DNA from: Methylobacterium sp. 17Sr1-1
GTDB taxonomy: Bacteria > Pseudomonadota > Alphaproteobacteria > Rhizobiales > Beijerinckiaceae
Direction of reading: 5' to 3'
Length of the DNA: 64,000 nt
NCBI RefSeq assembly: GCF_003173775.1
Contig: NZ_CP029552.1
Span: 4,715,001-4,779,000 of the forward strand
In this document: positions 10,967 to 20,157 of the stretch, in pieces
How the letters are laid out: every line of letters starts with the position of its first letter
Numbering within the stretch: the first letter of the stretch is position 1
Made by a program: the position numbers and the translations under genes
Notes under the pieces: generated by a model
Database searches by the model: none
What the model saw: the letters and a program-made list of their open reading frames with translations, nothing else
What the model was told of the DNA's origin: nothing

Positions 10967-11811
10967 TCGCGGAATCCCCCGAGTCGCAGGCGAGCGGCAG
11001 TCCGCGACCCCTGCGCATCATCGCGCTCGCCAACCAGAAGGGCGGCGTCGGCAAGACCACGACGGCGATCAACCTCGGCACGGCGCTCGCGGCGATCGGC
11101 GAACGCGTCCTGATCGTCGATCTCGACCCGCAGGGCAACGCCTCGACCGGCCTCGGGATCGACCGGCGCCAGCGCCGTCTCTCGACCTACGACGTGCTCG
11201 CGGGCGAAGCGCCGCTCGCCGATGCGGTACAGGTCACGGCGGTTCCACGCCTCTCGCTCATCCCCTCGACCATGGATCTGCTGGGCCTCGAGATGGCGAT
11301 GGCAAGTGCGCCGGACCGGGCGCAGCGCCTGCGCCGGGCGCTCGAGCCGCTCGACCGGAGCGAGGTGCCGGAGGACCAGCGTTTCACCTACGTGCTGATC
11401 GACTGCCCGCCCTCGCTCAACCTGCTCACCCTCAATGCGCTCGCAGCAGCCCACGCGGTGCTGGTACCGCTGCAATGTGAGTTTTTCGCCCTGGAGGGCC
11501 TGAGCCAGCTCCTGCGCACCGTCGAGCAGGTCAAGAGCGCCCTCAATCCGCGCCTGGCGATCCAGGGCGTGGTGCTGACGATGTTCGATCCGCGCAACAA
11601 CCTGTCGGCGCAGGTCGTGGCTGACGTGCGCGAGTTCATGGGCGACAAGGTCTACGAGACCATGATCCCCCGCAACGTGCGCGTCTCCGAGGCGCCGTCC
11701 CACGGCAAGCCGGTGCTGCTCTACGATCTCAAATGCGCCGGCTCGCAGGCCTATCTGCGGCTCGCCTCCGAGATCATCCAGCGGGAAGGCCGTCTGCCGG
11801 CCGCCGCCTGA
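10963..11811 (+). CDS. parA: chromosome-partitioning ATPase ParA
   Basis: ParA is the nucleoid-binding ATPase that segregates ParB-parS complexes. The 282-residue product has the deviant Walker A ANQKGGVGKTTTAINLG (residues about 24-40), DLDPQGNASTGLG, the Walker B-like YVLIDCPPSLNLLT, and VPLQCEFFALEGLSQLL. I took the ATG at 10963, which overlaps the rsmG stop (ATGA), rather than the longer frame from 10876, whose extra residues are antisense-like and overlap rsmG. parB follows 19 bases later. Confidence 0.97.
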   Translation: MIAESPESQASGSPRPLRIIALANQKGGVGKTTTAINLGTALAAIGERVLIVDLDPQGNASTGLGIDRRQRRLSTYDVLAGEAPLADAVQVTAVPRLSLIPSTMDLLGLEMAMASAPDRAQRLRRALEPLDRSEVPEDQRFTYVLIDCPPSLNLLTLNALAAAHAVLVPLQCEFFALEGLSQLLRTVEQVKSALNPRLAIQGVVLTMFDPRNNLSAQVVADVREFMGDKVYETMIPRNVRVSEAPSHGKPVLLYDLKCAGSQAYLRLASEIIQREGRLPAAA

Positions 11812-11830
11812 CGGCGTACACAGTGGAGCT

Positions 11831-12736
11831 ATGGAGAGGATGAAGGGTATGGCGGAGGAGGGAGCGCGACCTCGCCTCGGGCGGGGTCTCGCGGCGCTGA
11901 TCGGTGATTTCGGCGAGGAAACTCCGGCCGCTCCCGAGAAGCCGAAGGCCGGCCAGCGACGCGTACCGATCGAGTTCCTGCGGCCGAACCCGCGCAACCC
12001 GCGTCGCCACTTCGCCGAGACCGAGCTCGAGGAGCTGTCGGCCTCGATCCGCACCCGCGGGGTGATCCAGCCGATCGTCGTCCGGGCGCTCGCCAACGTG
12101 CCGGACGCGTTCGAGATCGTTGCCGGCGAGCGGCGCTGGCGCGCGGCGCAGCGGGCTGGCCTGCACGAGGTACCGGTCGTCACGGTCGAGATCGACGACC
12201 GCACCTCGCTCGAATACGCCATCCTGGAGAACGTCCAGCGCGCCGATCTCAACGCCATTGAGGAGGCGGCGGGCTACGAGCGGCTGATGAGCGAGTTCCG
12301 CTACACCCAGACCGAGCTGGCCGAGATCATCGGCAAGAGCCGCAGCCACCTCGCCAATACCCTGCGCCTGCTGCAACTGCCGCCCGGCGTACAGGACCAC
12401 GTCATCGCCGGCACGCTCACCGCCGGTCACGCGCGGGCGCTCCTCGCCGTCAAGGATCCGGAGGCCGTAGCCCGCCGGGTCATCGACGATGGCATGACGG
12501 TGCGCGAGGTCGAGGCCTTGGCCGCCGGCGAGCAGACCGGCACGGGCCCGCGCCCCGGCCGGCCGCGCAAGGCCGCGGTGGAGAAGGACGCCGATACCCG
12601 CGCCCTGGAGCGTCGCCTGGAGGATGTTCTGGGGGTCGTGGTGTCGATCGACGCAAAGGGCGCCGGCGGTGAGGTGCGCCTGCGCTACACCAGCCTCGAC
12701 CAGCTCGACGGGCTGTGCCGGCGCCTGGAAATGTGA
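11831..12736 (+). CDS. parB: chromosome-partitioning protein ParB
   Basis: ParB is the CTP-dependent clamp that loads at parS and spreads. Visible features are the ParA-interacting N-terminus RLGRGLAALIGD (residues about 16-27) and the ParB/Srx domain with NPRNPRRHFAE and RGVIQPIVVR. The CTP-binding block is IVAGERRWRAAQRAGL, then ENVQRADLNAIEEA. The helix-turn-helix is TQTELAEIIGKSRSHLANTLRLL, here broken at the turn, followed by LTAGHARALL. ATGs at 11831, 11840 and 11849 are all preceded by purine-rich sequence, so the exact start is open. The product has up to 301 residues. Confidence 0.97.
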   Translation: MERMKGMAEEGARPRLGRGLAALIGDFGEETPAAPEKPKAGQRRVPIEFLRPNPRNPRRHFAETELEELSASIRTRGVIQPIVVRALANVPDAFEIVAGERRWRAAQRAGLHEVPVVTVEIDDRTSLEYAILENVQRADLNAIEEAAGYERLMSEFRYTQTELAEIIGKSRSHLANTLRLLQLPPGVQDHVIAGTLTAGHARALLAVKDPEAVARRVIDDGMTVREVEALAAGEQTGTGPRPGRPRKAAVEKDADTRALERRLEDVLGVVVSIDAKGAGGEVRLRYTSLDQLDGLCRRLEM

Positions 12737-12786
12737 AGGATCGGGCCGGGCGGATGAGCCCGGCCGCGAACAGGGCAGGGGGCCCG

Positions 12787-13814
12787 TCAGCCCCGCCTTG
12801 CCGCCTCGCTGGCGAGGCGCAGGAAGAGATCGGCCGCGACCGCGTGCGAGAAGTCGCCGCCCGCTCGGCGGGCCCCGAGCACCGCCTCCTGCAGCAGCGA
12901 CACCGCCCGGCGTAAGGAAGCCGGGCTCCAGCGGGCGAGCTGCGTCTCGACGATCTTCTGGCGCCGGAAGTGAAGGCCGCGCCAGCCCGCCACCATCGCA
13001 CTCGGGCTCTTGCCCTCGCCGTCGAGGCGGGTGGCGAGCAGGGTGAGGGCGTGGCGGAGCGCCCCCCGAGCATCACCGAGGCGTCCATGCCCTCGATCTG
13101 GAAGCGGCGATAGGCCCGCTCGGTCTCGGAGACCCGCCCGGCGAAGGCCGCGTCGATGAGCGCGTTGAGCATCGATCCCGACACGTCGCTGCCGATCGCC
13201 TCGACGTCGTCGATGCCGATCTCGTCCTGGCCGCGGGCGTAGAGCGCCAGCTTCTCGATCTCGCCGAGGCTCGCCCGCCGGTCGCCGCCGAGGCCGCTGA
13301 CGAGGAGGTCGCGGGCGTCGCGGGTGATGCGCAGACCGTCGGCCCGCAGGGTACGCTCGACGAGGTCGGCGAGGGTGCCGGCATCGTCCGGATAGCAGGG
13401 GATGGCCAGCGCCTTGGGCGAGCGCTCGCAGACGACCCGCAACGGGGCCGACTTGGCGAGATCGCCGGCCTCGACCACGATGCGGGTGTCGAAGCCGTCC
13501 TGCTTCAGCACCGCCTCGACTGCCGGGGCGTAGTTGCGGCTGCCGGGACGCACCCAGACCGCCCGTTTGCCGCCGAACAGACCGACCGTGCCGGCCTCGT
13601 CGATCAGGCGCCCGGGATCGCTCGCCAGGACGTCGCCGTCGATCTTCACCAGCGCGAACGGGTCGGAGGGATCGTCGACCGCCTTCTCGGCGAGCAGGCG
13701 GGCGCGCTCGGTGACGAGGCCGGTATCCGGGCCGTAGACCAGGATCACGGCGATGCGCGGGTCGGGGCCGCGGCGCAGCAGCCCCTCGACCTCGCCGGCC
13801 TTCACGGCGGTCAT
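12787..13814 (-). pseudogene. holA: DNA polymerase III subunit delta, one-base frameshift
   Basis: HolA is the delta subunit of the clamp loader and opens the beta ring. The first frame runs from MTAVKAGEVEGLLRR through VILVYGPDTGLVTERA, LFGGKRAVWV, GLGGDRRASLGEIEKLALYA and ASVMLGG. The C-terminal domain (GLHFRRQKIVETQLARW, LLQEAVLGARR, AAADLFLRLA-like) is in another frame. The break is at a C-run of six (13062-13067, G-run on the coding strand); one more base restores LGGALRHALTLLATRL and a protein of about 342 residues, the normal length. Because this subunit is normally essential, a missed base is more likely than a lost gene. It is the last gene of a leuS-lptE-holA unit. Confidence 0.88.
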
Positions 13815-13842
13815 GACACGCCTCCGGCGATCGGGCGCGGGC

Positions 13843-14379
13843 TCAGGGCTGGGTCGCCAGGATCGCGGCGACGCGGGTCTTGATCTGCTCGGAGAGGAGC
13901 TTGGCGAGCCGGATCTCGGCGTCGCGGGCGGCGCGCAGGCTGGCGAAGCGCTGGGCCGAGCGGTCGTAGGTCGCGGTACCCTGGGCGACGCCCTCGGTGA
14001 TGATGCGGTCGCCGACGAGCGTCTGCACCTTGTAGGAGGCGGTGCCGAGCAGCGTCGCCGATTCGGCCCGGCCGGTGATCGAGCTGACGATCGGCGTCTG
14101 CACCGTCTCGCTCGCCGCGAGGGTCAGGCGGTACTTCTTCTCGGACGGCTGGCCCGAGCCGTCGAGGTCGAAGACCAGTTCGCTGCGCAGGTAGTGGCCG
14201 AGGCGCTCCTGGCCTTGGGCGGTCTTCGCCGGCTCGACCTGGATCGAGGCGAGCACGGCGCTCAACGGCGCGCCCGATGCGGTCGGCCCGTAGAGCGGCC
14301 GGAAGCAGGCCGAGAGGCCGAGCGCCAGGGTGGCGACGAGAGTGAGGTTCCGCGCCGTCTTCGCCGTGCTGCCTGCCAT
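13843..14379 (-). CDS. lptE: LPS assembly lipoprotein LptE
   Basis: LptE is the outer-membrane lipoprotein plug of the LptD translocon that inserts lipopolysaccharide. The 178-residue product has a signal peptide with lipobox LSAC (Cys25), followed directly by FRPLYGP, the hallmark of alphaproteobacterial LptE. Further on it has LRSELVFDLDG and ASYKVQTLVGDRIITEG. I used the ATG at 14377-14379, which gives a normal lipoprotein signal; the longer frame adds residues without signal character. It sits between leuS and holA as in many relatives. Confidence 0.88.
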   Translation of the reverse strand: MAGSTAKTARNLTLVATLALGLSACFRPLYGPTASGAPLSAVLASIQVEPAKTAQGQERLGHYLRSELVFDLDGSGQPSEKKYRLTLAASETVQTPIVSSITGRAESATLLGTASYKVQTLVGDRIITEGVAQGTATYDRSAQRFASLRAARDAEIRLAKLLSEQIKTRVAAILATQP

Positions 14380-14576
14380 GAAGGTCCGTCCTGCCACCAA
14401 AGATCTCGCCGCGACGCTGATGCCGTTACCGCTACGCTGAGGCCCTGCCAAGGGGGCAGACGAGGCCTTCAGGGTCGCGCCGCAGACTAGCGGACCGGAC
14501 CTAAAGAGTCTCTGCGGCAGCAGCAGGGCGCGCGTCGGACCAGGGCGGGAAATCGGGGATGTCGCGGATAAACAAA

Positions 14577-14606
14577 GGGCCCGGCGATCCTTCGATCGCC
14601 GGGCCC
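14577..14606 (-). terminator. intrinsic terminator downstream of leuS
   Basis: GGGCCCGGCGATC and its exact inverted copy (13 bp) flank a four-base loop. On the minus strand the stem is followed by TTTGTTTATCC. It lies 27 bases past the leuS stop, so leuS may be partly uncoupled from lptE. The remaining gap to lptE (14380-14576) shows no gene. Confidence 0.75.
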
Positions 14607-14632
14607 TGAACCCTGCCGGGATGCGCGATCGA

Positions 14633-17224
14633 TCAGACCACGATGTTGACGATGCGCAGCGGCACCACGATCACCTTGCGCGGCGCCTTGCCCTCCAACG
14701 CCCGCTGAACCGGCTCGAGCGCCAGCACGGCCGCTTGCACGGCTGCCTGATCGGCGTCGCGTGGCACCGTGACGTCGGCGCGCTTGCGGCCGTTGATCTG
14801 CACCGGCAGCGTCACGCTGTCCTCGACCAGCAACTCGTGCCGGACCGCGGGCCAGGCCGCCTCCGCCACCAGGCCGCCCTGCTTGAGCGCCGTCCAGCAG
14901 GTCTCGGCGAGGTGCGGCATCATCGGGGCGATGAGCTGAACCAGGATCCGCGTCGCTTCCTGCAGGGCAGGGGAGGGGGCGTGGCCGCGCTCGGCGTTGA
15001 CCGCCTCCTGCAGGCTGTTCGCCAGCTCGTAGACATGGGCGACGCAGCGGTTGAAGCGCAGGCGCTCGATATCCTCGCCGACCGCGTTCAGCGCCTTGTG
15101 CGCCGCCTTCAGCACCGCCTCGCTGCCCGTGCCGGCGGGCTCGGTACCGCCCTCGGCCACCTCGCTCACCATGCGCCAGACGCGCTGGACGAAGCGCGAG
15201 GCGCCCTGCACGCCGTCCTCGGTCCAGATCACGTCGCGCTCCGGCGGCGAGTCGGAGAGCATGAACCAGCGGGCGGTGTCGGCGCCATAGGAGGCGATGA
15301 TGTCGTCGGGGTCGACGACGTTCTTCTTCGACTTCGACATCTTCTCGATCGCCCCGATGGCGATCGGGGCGTCGGTTTTCACGTGAAACGCTTTGCGGGC
15401 GCCGTCCTCGGTCACCACCTTGACATCGACCGGCTGCACCCAGGCGCCGGCCTCGTCGCGATAGGTCTCGTGGACCACCATGCCCTGCGTGAACAGGCCG
15501 GCGAAGGGCTCGTCGAGCCCGGCCCAGCCGGTCTTGCGCATCGCCCGCATGAAGAAGCGGGAATAGAGCAGGTGCAGGATCGCATGCTCGATGCCGCCGA
15601 TATACTGGTCGACGGGCAGCCAATGGTCGGCCACCGCCTTGTCGGTCGGCGCGTCCGTGAGCCAGGGCGCGGTGAAGCGGGCGAAGTACCAGGACGAGTC
15701 GACGAAGGTGTCCATCGTGTCGGTCTCGCGCCGGGACGGCGCGCCGCAGGACGGGCAGGGCACGTTGCGCCAGGCCGCATCCCGCTCCAGCGGGTTGCCG
15801 GGCACGTCGAACGAGACCTCCTCCGGCAGGCGCACCGGCAGGTCCTCGACCGGCACTGGCACCACGCCGCAAGCGTCGCAGTGGATCACCGGGATCGGGC
15901 AGCCCCAGTAGCGCTGGCGCGAGACGCCCCAGTCGCGCAGGCGGAACTGCACCCGGCGCCGGCCCACCGGGGCGCCGTCGAGGCGCTCGGCCTCCAGGCG
16001 GTCGGCGACGGTCTTGAACGCCGTATCCGTGTCCATCCCGTCGAGGAAGCGCGAGTTGATCATCCGCCCGTCGCCGTCATAGGCGGTGTCGGTGATCACG
16101 AAGCCGGCGGGATCCTGGTCGGGCGGACAGACGACGGGCGTGTTGCCGAGGCCGTACTTGTTGGCGAAGTCGAGATCGCGCTGGTCGTGGGCCGGGCAGC
16201 CGAACACCGCGCCGGTGCCGTACTCCATCAGCACGAAGTTCGCGACGTAGACCGGCAGGGTCCAGGACGAGTCGAGGGGATGGCGCACCTTGAGGCCGGT
16301 GTCGAAGCCGAGCTTCTCTGCCGTGTCGATTGCGGCCTGCGCCGTGCCCATGCGCCGGCACTCGGCGATGAAGTCCTGCAGCGCCGGATTGTCCTTCGCG
16401 ACCATCGCAGCGAGCGGATGGTCGGCGGCGACTGCCAGGAACTTCGCACCGAACAGGGTGTCGGGCCGGGTCGTGTAGACGGTGACGTCGCGGGCGGCGC
16501 CCTCGGGTGCGCTCTCCAGGGCGAAGCGCAGCTCCAGGCCTTCCGAGCGGCCGATCCAGTTGCGCTGCATCAGCCGGACCTTCTCCGGCCAGCGCTCCAG
16601 CGTGTCGAGCCGGTCGTCCAAGTCCTGGGCGAAGTCGGTGATCTTGAAGAACCACTGGGTCAGCTCGCGCTGCTCGACGAGCGCGCCGGAGCGCCAGCCG
16701 CGCCCGTCGATGACCTGCTCGTTGGCGAGCACGGTGTGGTCGACCGGGTCCCAGTTCACCTTGGCGGTGCGGCGCGAGACCAGACCGGCCTGGAGGAAGT
16801 CGAGGAACATCCGCTGCTGGTGCTTGTAGTATTCCGGATCGCAGGTTGCGATCTCGCGGCTCCAGTCCAGCGACAGGCCCATCGATTGCAGCTGCGCCCG
16901 CATCGTCGCGATGTTGGCGTAGGTCCAGTCCCGTGGGTTGACCTTGTTCTGCATCGCGGCGTTCTCGGCCGGCAGGCCGAAGGCGTCCCAGCCCATCGGA
17001 TGCAGGACGTTGAAGCCCTTGGCGCGCTTGTAGCGCGCGACCACGTCGCCCATCGCGTAGTTGCGCACGTGACCCATATGGATGCGCCCCGACGGGTAGG
17101 GGAACATCTCGAGCACGTAGTATTTCGGGCGCGGATCGTCGTTGCGGGTGCGAAAAATCTCCCGCTCGGCCCACACCTGCTGCCAGTGGGGCTCGGAATC
17201 CTTCGCGTTGTAACGTTCGGCCAT
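14633..17224 (-). CDS. leuS: leucyl-tRNA synthetase
   Basis: LeuS charges tRNA-Leu. The 863-residue protein shows the class I HIGH variant HMGH (near residue 50, in the context [15 protein letters not shown]) and the CP1 editing domain with [12 protein letters not shown] and [16 protein letters not shown]. The DSSWYFARF and [12 protein letters not shown] segments follow, and the KMSKS loop lies in [16 protein letters not shown]-terminal anticodon-binding region ends RIVNIVV. I used the ATG at 17222-17224 ([15 protein letters not shown]); the frame stays open upstream but is not conserved-looking. A parS-like site lies inside the gene at 15376. Confidence 0.98.
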   Translation of the reverse strand: MAERYNAKDSEPHWQQVWAEREIFRTRNDDPRPKYYVLEMFPYPSGRIHMGHVRNYAMGDVVARYKRAKGFNVLHPMGWDAFGLPAENAAMQNKVNPRDWTYANIATMRAQLQSMGLSLDWSREIATCDPEYYKHQQRMFLDFLQAGLVSRRTAKVNWDPVDHTVLANEQVIDGRGWRSGALVEQRELTQWFFKITDFAQDLDDRLDTLERWPEKVRLMQRNWIGRSEGLELRFALESAPEGAARDVTVYTTRPDTLFGAKFLAVAADHPLAAMVAKDNPALQDFIAECRRMGTAQAAIDTAEKLGFDTGLKVRHPLDSSWTLPVYVANFVLMEYGTGAVFGCPAHDQRDLDFANKYGLGNTPVVCPPDQDPAGFVITDTAYDGDGRMINSRFLDGMDTDTAFKTVADRLEAERLDGAPVGRRRVQFRLRDWGVSRQRYWGCPIPVIHCDACGVVPVPVEDLPVRLPEEVSFDVPGNPLERDAAWRNVPCPSCGAPSRRETDTMDTFVDSSWYFARFTAPWLTDAPTDKAVADHWLPVDQYIGGIEHAILHLLYSRFFMRAMRKTGWAGLDEPFAGLFTQGMVVHETYRDEAGAWVQPVDVKVVTEDGARKAFHVKTDAPIAIGAIEKMSKSKKNVVDPDDIIASYGADTARWFMLSDSPPERDVIWTEDGVQGASRFVQRVWRMVSEVAEGGTEPAGTGSEAVLKAAHKALNAVGEDIERLRFNRCVAHVYELANSLQEAVNAERGHAPSPALQEATRILVQLIAPMMPHLAETCWTALKQGGLVAEAAWPAVRHELLVEDSVTLPVQINGRKRADVTVPRDADQAAVQAAVLALEPVQRALEGKAPRKVIVVPLRIVNIVV
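15376..15389. promoter_or_regulatory. parS: parS site, one mismatch, inside leuS
   Basis: TTTTCACGTGAAAC is the same 13/14 match as the site at 8375-8388 and lies in leuS codons for FHVKT. It is 2.6 kb beyond the end of parB, so parA and parB are flanked by parS on both sides. Confidence 0.75.
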
Positions 17225-17390
17225 GGCGGCGTCTTTGCGACCGGTCGGCGCCGGCGCCGAGAGCACCGGCGGCAGGGATGAAGGGAAAACGTCACGGCCG
17301 CAAACGGTTGAGCTTGCTCGGCGCGGCGCCGGCGGACTAGGACACGGTTTGGTCCCGAGGGTCAACAATCAAGCGGAAAGGCAGCCGGTC

Positions 17391-18074
17391 ATGATCGACC
17401 CGCAGACCGTCACGTCGAATCTGGCCGAGGTGCGGGAGGCCGTCGCTCGGGCCACCGAGGACAGCGAGCGCGATCCGGCAACCATCGCGCTGATCGCGGT
17501 CTCGAAGACGGTTCCCGCGGACGGGATCCGCCCGGCGCTGGAGGCGGGCCAGCGCCTGTTCGGCGAGAACTACGTGCAGGAGGCCAAGGCGAAGTGGCCC
17601 GCCTTGCGCGAGGCGTTTCCGGACGTCGAGCTGCACCTGATCGGCCCGCTGCAATCCAACAAGGCGCGCGAGGCGGTGGAGGTGTTCGACGTGATCCACA
17701 CCCTCGATCGCACGTCGCTCGCGGCCGCTCTGGCGAAGGAGATCCAGCGCAGCGGCCGGCACCCGCGCCTGCTGGTCCAGGTCAATACCGGCGAGGAGCC
17801 GCAGAAGGGCGGCGTGGCGCCGGGCGCGGTCGACGCTTTCCTGGCCGAGTGCCGCGAGACGCACGGCCTCACGGTCTCGGGGCTGATGTGCATCCCGCCG
17901 GCGGAGGATCCGCCCTCGGCGCATTTCGGCCTGCTGGCGGCGATCACCCGCCGCCACGCCCTACCGGTCCTGTCGATGGGGATGAGCGCCGACTACCCGG
18001 CGGCGATCCAGATGGGCGCGACCCATGTGCGGGTCGGCAGCGCGATCTTCGGGGCGCGCCAGCCGAGGGGCTGA
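17391..18074 (+). CDS. YggS family pyridoxal-phosphate homeostasis protein
   Basis: YggS/PLPBP proteins bind PLP through a lysine and buffer its level. The 227-residue product has the fold-type III barrel with the PLP lysine in IALIAVSKTVPADGIRPAL, then FGENYVQEAKAKWP, LHLIGPLQSNKAREAV, VQVNTGEEPQKGGV, and SMGMSADYPAAIQMGATHVRVGSAIFG, with the family motifs split as expected. I chose the ATG at 17391 because the upstream part of the frame overlaps the leuS start region. It is divergent from leuS. Confidence 0.94.
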   Translation: MIDPQTVTSNLAEVREAVARATEDSERDPATIALIAVSKTVPADGIRPALEAGQRLFGENYVQEAKAKWPALREAFPDVELHLIGPLQSNKAREAVEVFDVIHTLDRTSLAAALAKEIQRSGRHPRLLVQVNTGEEPQKGGVAPGAVDAFLAECRETHGLTVSGLMCIPPAEDPPSAHFGLLAAITRRHALPVLSMGMSADYPAAIQMGATHVRVGSAIFGARQPRG

Positions 18075-18078
18075 CGCC

Positions 18079-18180
18079 AGAGACGCGCCCGATCGCAACG
18101 CGATCGGGCGCGTCTCTGAGTTATCGATCCCACCGCATTGTCTCCGACGAACCGGCATCCACTTCGTCGGAAAATGCTTT
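18079..18180. repeat. interspersed palindromic repeat, copy 1, also terminator-like
   Basis: An 18-bp perfect stem around AGAGACGCGCCCGATCG lies 5 bases after the yggS stop and can act as its terminator. It is followed by CGACGAACCGGCATCCACTT and CGTCGGAAAATGCT, a module shared with copies at 20015 and 24193. Confidence 0.8.
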
Positions 18181-18191
18181 GACGTATCATG

Positions 18192-18392
18192 TCAATTGGC
18201 ATGCAGGCAGCGGATCTCCTCCCGCGCCTGCTCCAGGAAGCGGACGCGGTCCTCGTCCGTGAGCAGGATCGGGGAGTTCGGCAGCCCGTCGCGATAGCGG
18301 GCGGTGCTGTCCCAGAGGGTACCGCGGGCGCCCTCCGCCGCGTGAATCTGTCGGGCTCGAACGATCTCGGTCGCGGTGTAGGCGTCGAGCAT
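18192..18392 (-). CDS. hypothetical protein, 66 aa
   Basis: The family is not recognised. The product starts MLDAYTATEIVRARQIHAAE and ends LEQAREEIRCLHAN, with balanced composition and little of the Arg/Pro excess seen in shadow frames of this genome. A good ribosome-binding site (GGGAGAAG) precedes the ATG at 18390-18392. It looks soluble, with predicted helices at both ends and no membrane segment. Its 3' end abuts repeat copy 1. Confidence 0.65.
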   Translation of the reverse strand: MLDAYTATEIVRARQIHAAEGARGTLWDSTARYRDGLPNSPILLTDEDRVRFLEQAREEIRCLHAN

Positions 18393-18566
18393 GCGTCTTC
18401 TCCCTGCGTCCGATGCGGTTTTTGTGTGGCAGCTGGACCCTACAGGATGTTTTCCCGCAGCGCGAGTGTGGCAGCGTTACCAAAATCAAAGAGTTTTTTG
18501 TGCTCCGCAGCATAGAACGAGAAGAAAATTCTCTCGAATTGTCCGCCTTGCCGAAGAACAGCTTGC

Positions 18567-19100
18567 CTAGATGGTGATCCTTGTACCGGGCCCGAGGCGG
18601 CGCAGGAGCCGGACGAGGTCGGGGCGGCGCAAAGCCACGCAGCCCTCGGTCGGCCGGAACCCGGGGCGGGCGACGTGCAGGAAGATGGCGCTGCCGCGGC
18701 CCGGGCGGATCGGGCCACGGTTGTAGTCGAGGTCGATGACGAGGTCGTAGAGCCCGTCGTCGCGCCACATCTTCTCCGCGCTGATTCCGGGGGCGGGCAG
18801 GGGGATCGGGCGGTTGTAGCGCCGGTCGCGGGGCTCGTCGCACCAGCCGTCCTGCGGGCGGATGCGGCGCAGGGGAAGGGGGGTCGCGGGCCGTACGCCG
18901 AGCCGATCCGGCCGGTAGAAGCCGCCGCGCAGGCGGAACGTCCCGCGGGGCGAGGCGCCGTCGCCCTCGCGCTTGGTCCGCGTCTGGCCGCCCTTGCCGA
19001 GGGCGCAGGGAATCAGGACCGGGCCGGCGATCAGCGTGCCGCGGCGCCGGTCGAGGGGGTTCGGGCGGACCCGCAGGTGCGGGAGAGTGATGCGCTTCAT
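18567..19100 (-). CDS. L,D-transpeptidase (YkuD) family protein
   Basis: YkuD-type enzymes cross-link peptidoglycan 3-3 or attach proteins to it. This compact 177-residue form starts MKRITLPHLRVRPNP and has no obvious signal peptide. It carries GGQTRTKREGDGASPRGTF and the catalytic-box region IFLHVARPGFRPTEGCVAL, with the conserved His and Cys (TEGCVAL corresponds to the usual SHGC). Proteins of this form are common in Hyphomicrobiales and usually annotated from the domain only. Cell location is uncertain without a leader peptide. Confidence 0.85.
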   Translation of the reverse strand: MKRITLPHLRVRPNPLDRRRGTLIAGPVLIPCALGKGGQTRTKREGDGASPRGTFRLRGGFYRPDRLGVRPATPLPLRRIRPQDGWCDEPRDRRYNRPIPLPAPGISAEKMWRDDGLYDLVIDLDYNRGPIRPGRGSAIFLHVARPGFRPTEGCVALRRPDLVRLLRRLGPGTRITI

Positions 19101-19177
19101 GGGATTCCGTTCTACGGCGCCGGCTCCGGGCCCGTCGAGGGGAGCGTGACAGGGCGCCCGGCCCGGCGGAGAATGCC

Positions 19178-19897
19178 GTGCCGCCCCGTTCGAGCCCCCC
19201 GGCCCCCATGTCTTCGCCGATGTCCTCCGCGCCGATGTCCTCGCCGATCCCGCTCCCCGATCCCGCGCCGGACTGGCTCGGCTGGCTGCCGCCGCGCCTC
19301 GTCGCGGTCGACGTCGAGACGACGGGGCTGGCCGAGACCGACCGGGTGGTGAGCGTCGGGGCCGTCGCGCTCGCCACCGCCACCCTCGCCGACGGCGCGC
19401 CGGAGATCGCCTGCCATCACCTGATCTTCGATCCCGGCCGGGCGAGCCACCCGAGGGCCGAGGCGGTGCACGGCTACGACGATTGGCTGCTGCGCCACCA
19501 GGATCCGGCTGCCGCCCATGCGGGCGCCCTCGCGGACCTTCTCGCCGGAGCCGACCTGATCGTCGCCCACAACGCCGCCTTCGACCTCGGCTTCCTCAAC
19601 CGCGAGCTCGCCGCCGCCGGCCTCGCCCCGGTTTCCACGAAGGTCTACTGCACCATGGAGGCCTATCGCCGCCGGGGCGAGAAAGGGAGGGCGGCCCTCG
19701 ACGTCGTGTGCCGGCGCATCGGCCTGTCCCGGGTCGGGGCCCACCACGGCGCGCTGGAGGATGCCTGGCTGGCGCTCCGGGCCTATCTCTGGCTCCAGGC
19801 CTGCCCGGTGGCGGTGGCGCGCCCGGATCTCGCCGCGCCGAGCAACCTGCGGCCCGTTCCGCCGCGCCCGGATGGCGCTTTGCCACCCCGGGCCTGA
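19178..19897 (+). CDS. 3'-5' exonuclease, DnaQ-like (DEDDh)
   Basis: The 239-residue protein has the ExoI motif VAVDVETTGLAETD (residues about 43-56), ExoII LIVAHNAAFDLGFL and ExoIII with the catalytic His in GAHHGALEDAWLALRAYLWL. This is the epsilon-like DEDDh family; whether it proofreads or trims DNA/RNA is unknown. The N-terminal 35 residues are a Ser/Pro/Met repeat region and look disordered. A GTG at 19178 has a GGAG seven bases upstream; an ATG at 19208 is the alternative start. Transcription probably ends at the hairpin at 20015. Confidence 0.88.
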   Translation: MPPRSSPPAPMSSPMSSAPMSSPIPLPDPAPDWLGWLPPRLVAVDVETTGLAETDRVVSVGAVALATATLADGAPEIACHHLIFDPGRASHPRAEAVHGYDDWLLRHQDPAAAHAGALADLLAGADLIVAHNAAFDLGFLNRELAAAGLAPVSTKVYCTMEAYRRRGEKGRAALDVVCRRIGLSRVGAHHGALEDAWLALRAYLWLQACPVAVARPDLAAPSNLRPVPPRPDGALPPRA

Positions 19898-20014
19898 GGG
19901 CGAGCGCCGTGGACAGGACGGGGCCCGGGCCTTGCCGCGGCTTGGCGCTCCGCTACTCTGCCCCGCACGCTGCCAGGCTGCGGTCCGTCCGGGACCGTGG
20001 CCCGGCGGACGGGA

Positions 20015-20117
20015 CCTAGAGCATCCTCCGATCGCGTTGCGACCGGAGGATGCTCTAGGTTTTTGATTGTGCCGCATTTTCTTCGACGAACCGATATCCA
20101 CTTCGTCGGAAAATGCT
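20015..20117. repeat. interspersed palindromic repeat, copy 2, with terminator hairpin
   Basis: CCTAGAGCATCCTCCG pairs with its exact inverted copy (16 bp, 20015-20030 with 20044-20059) and is followed by TTTTTGA, a credible terminator for the exonuclease gene. A second stem follows, GCATTTTC..CGACGAA with TTCGTCGGAAAATGC (20074-20115). The module matches copies at 18079 and 24193. Confidence 0.82.
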
Positions 20118-20157
20118 CTAGAGAGCCCGCCCGCCTTCCCTCGAGAGTGCCGGTTCG

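Noticed and set aside
14621..17281. 886-codon open frame antisense to leuS
   Set aside because: leuS on the other strand has every synthetase motif; this frame is its complement with no recognisable domain.
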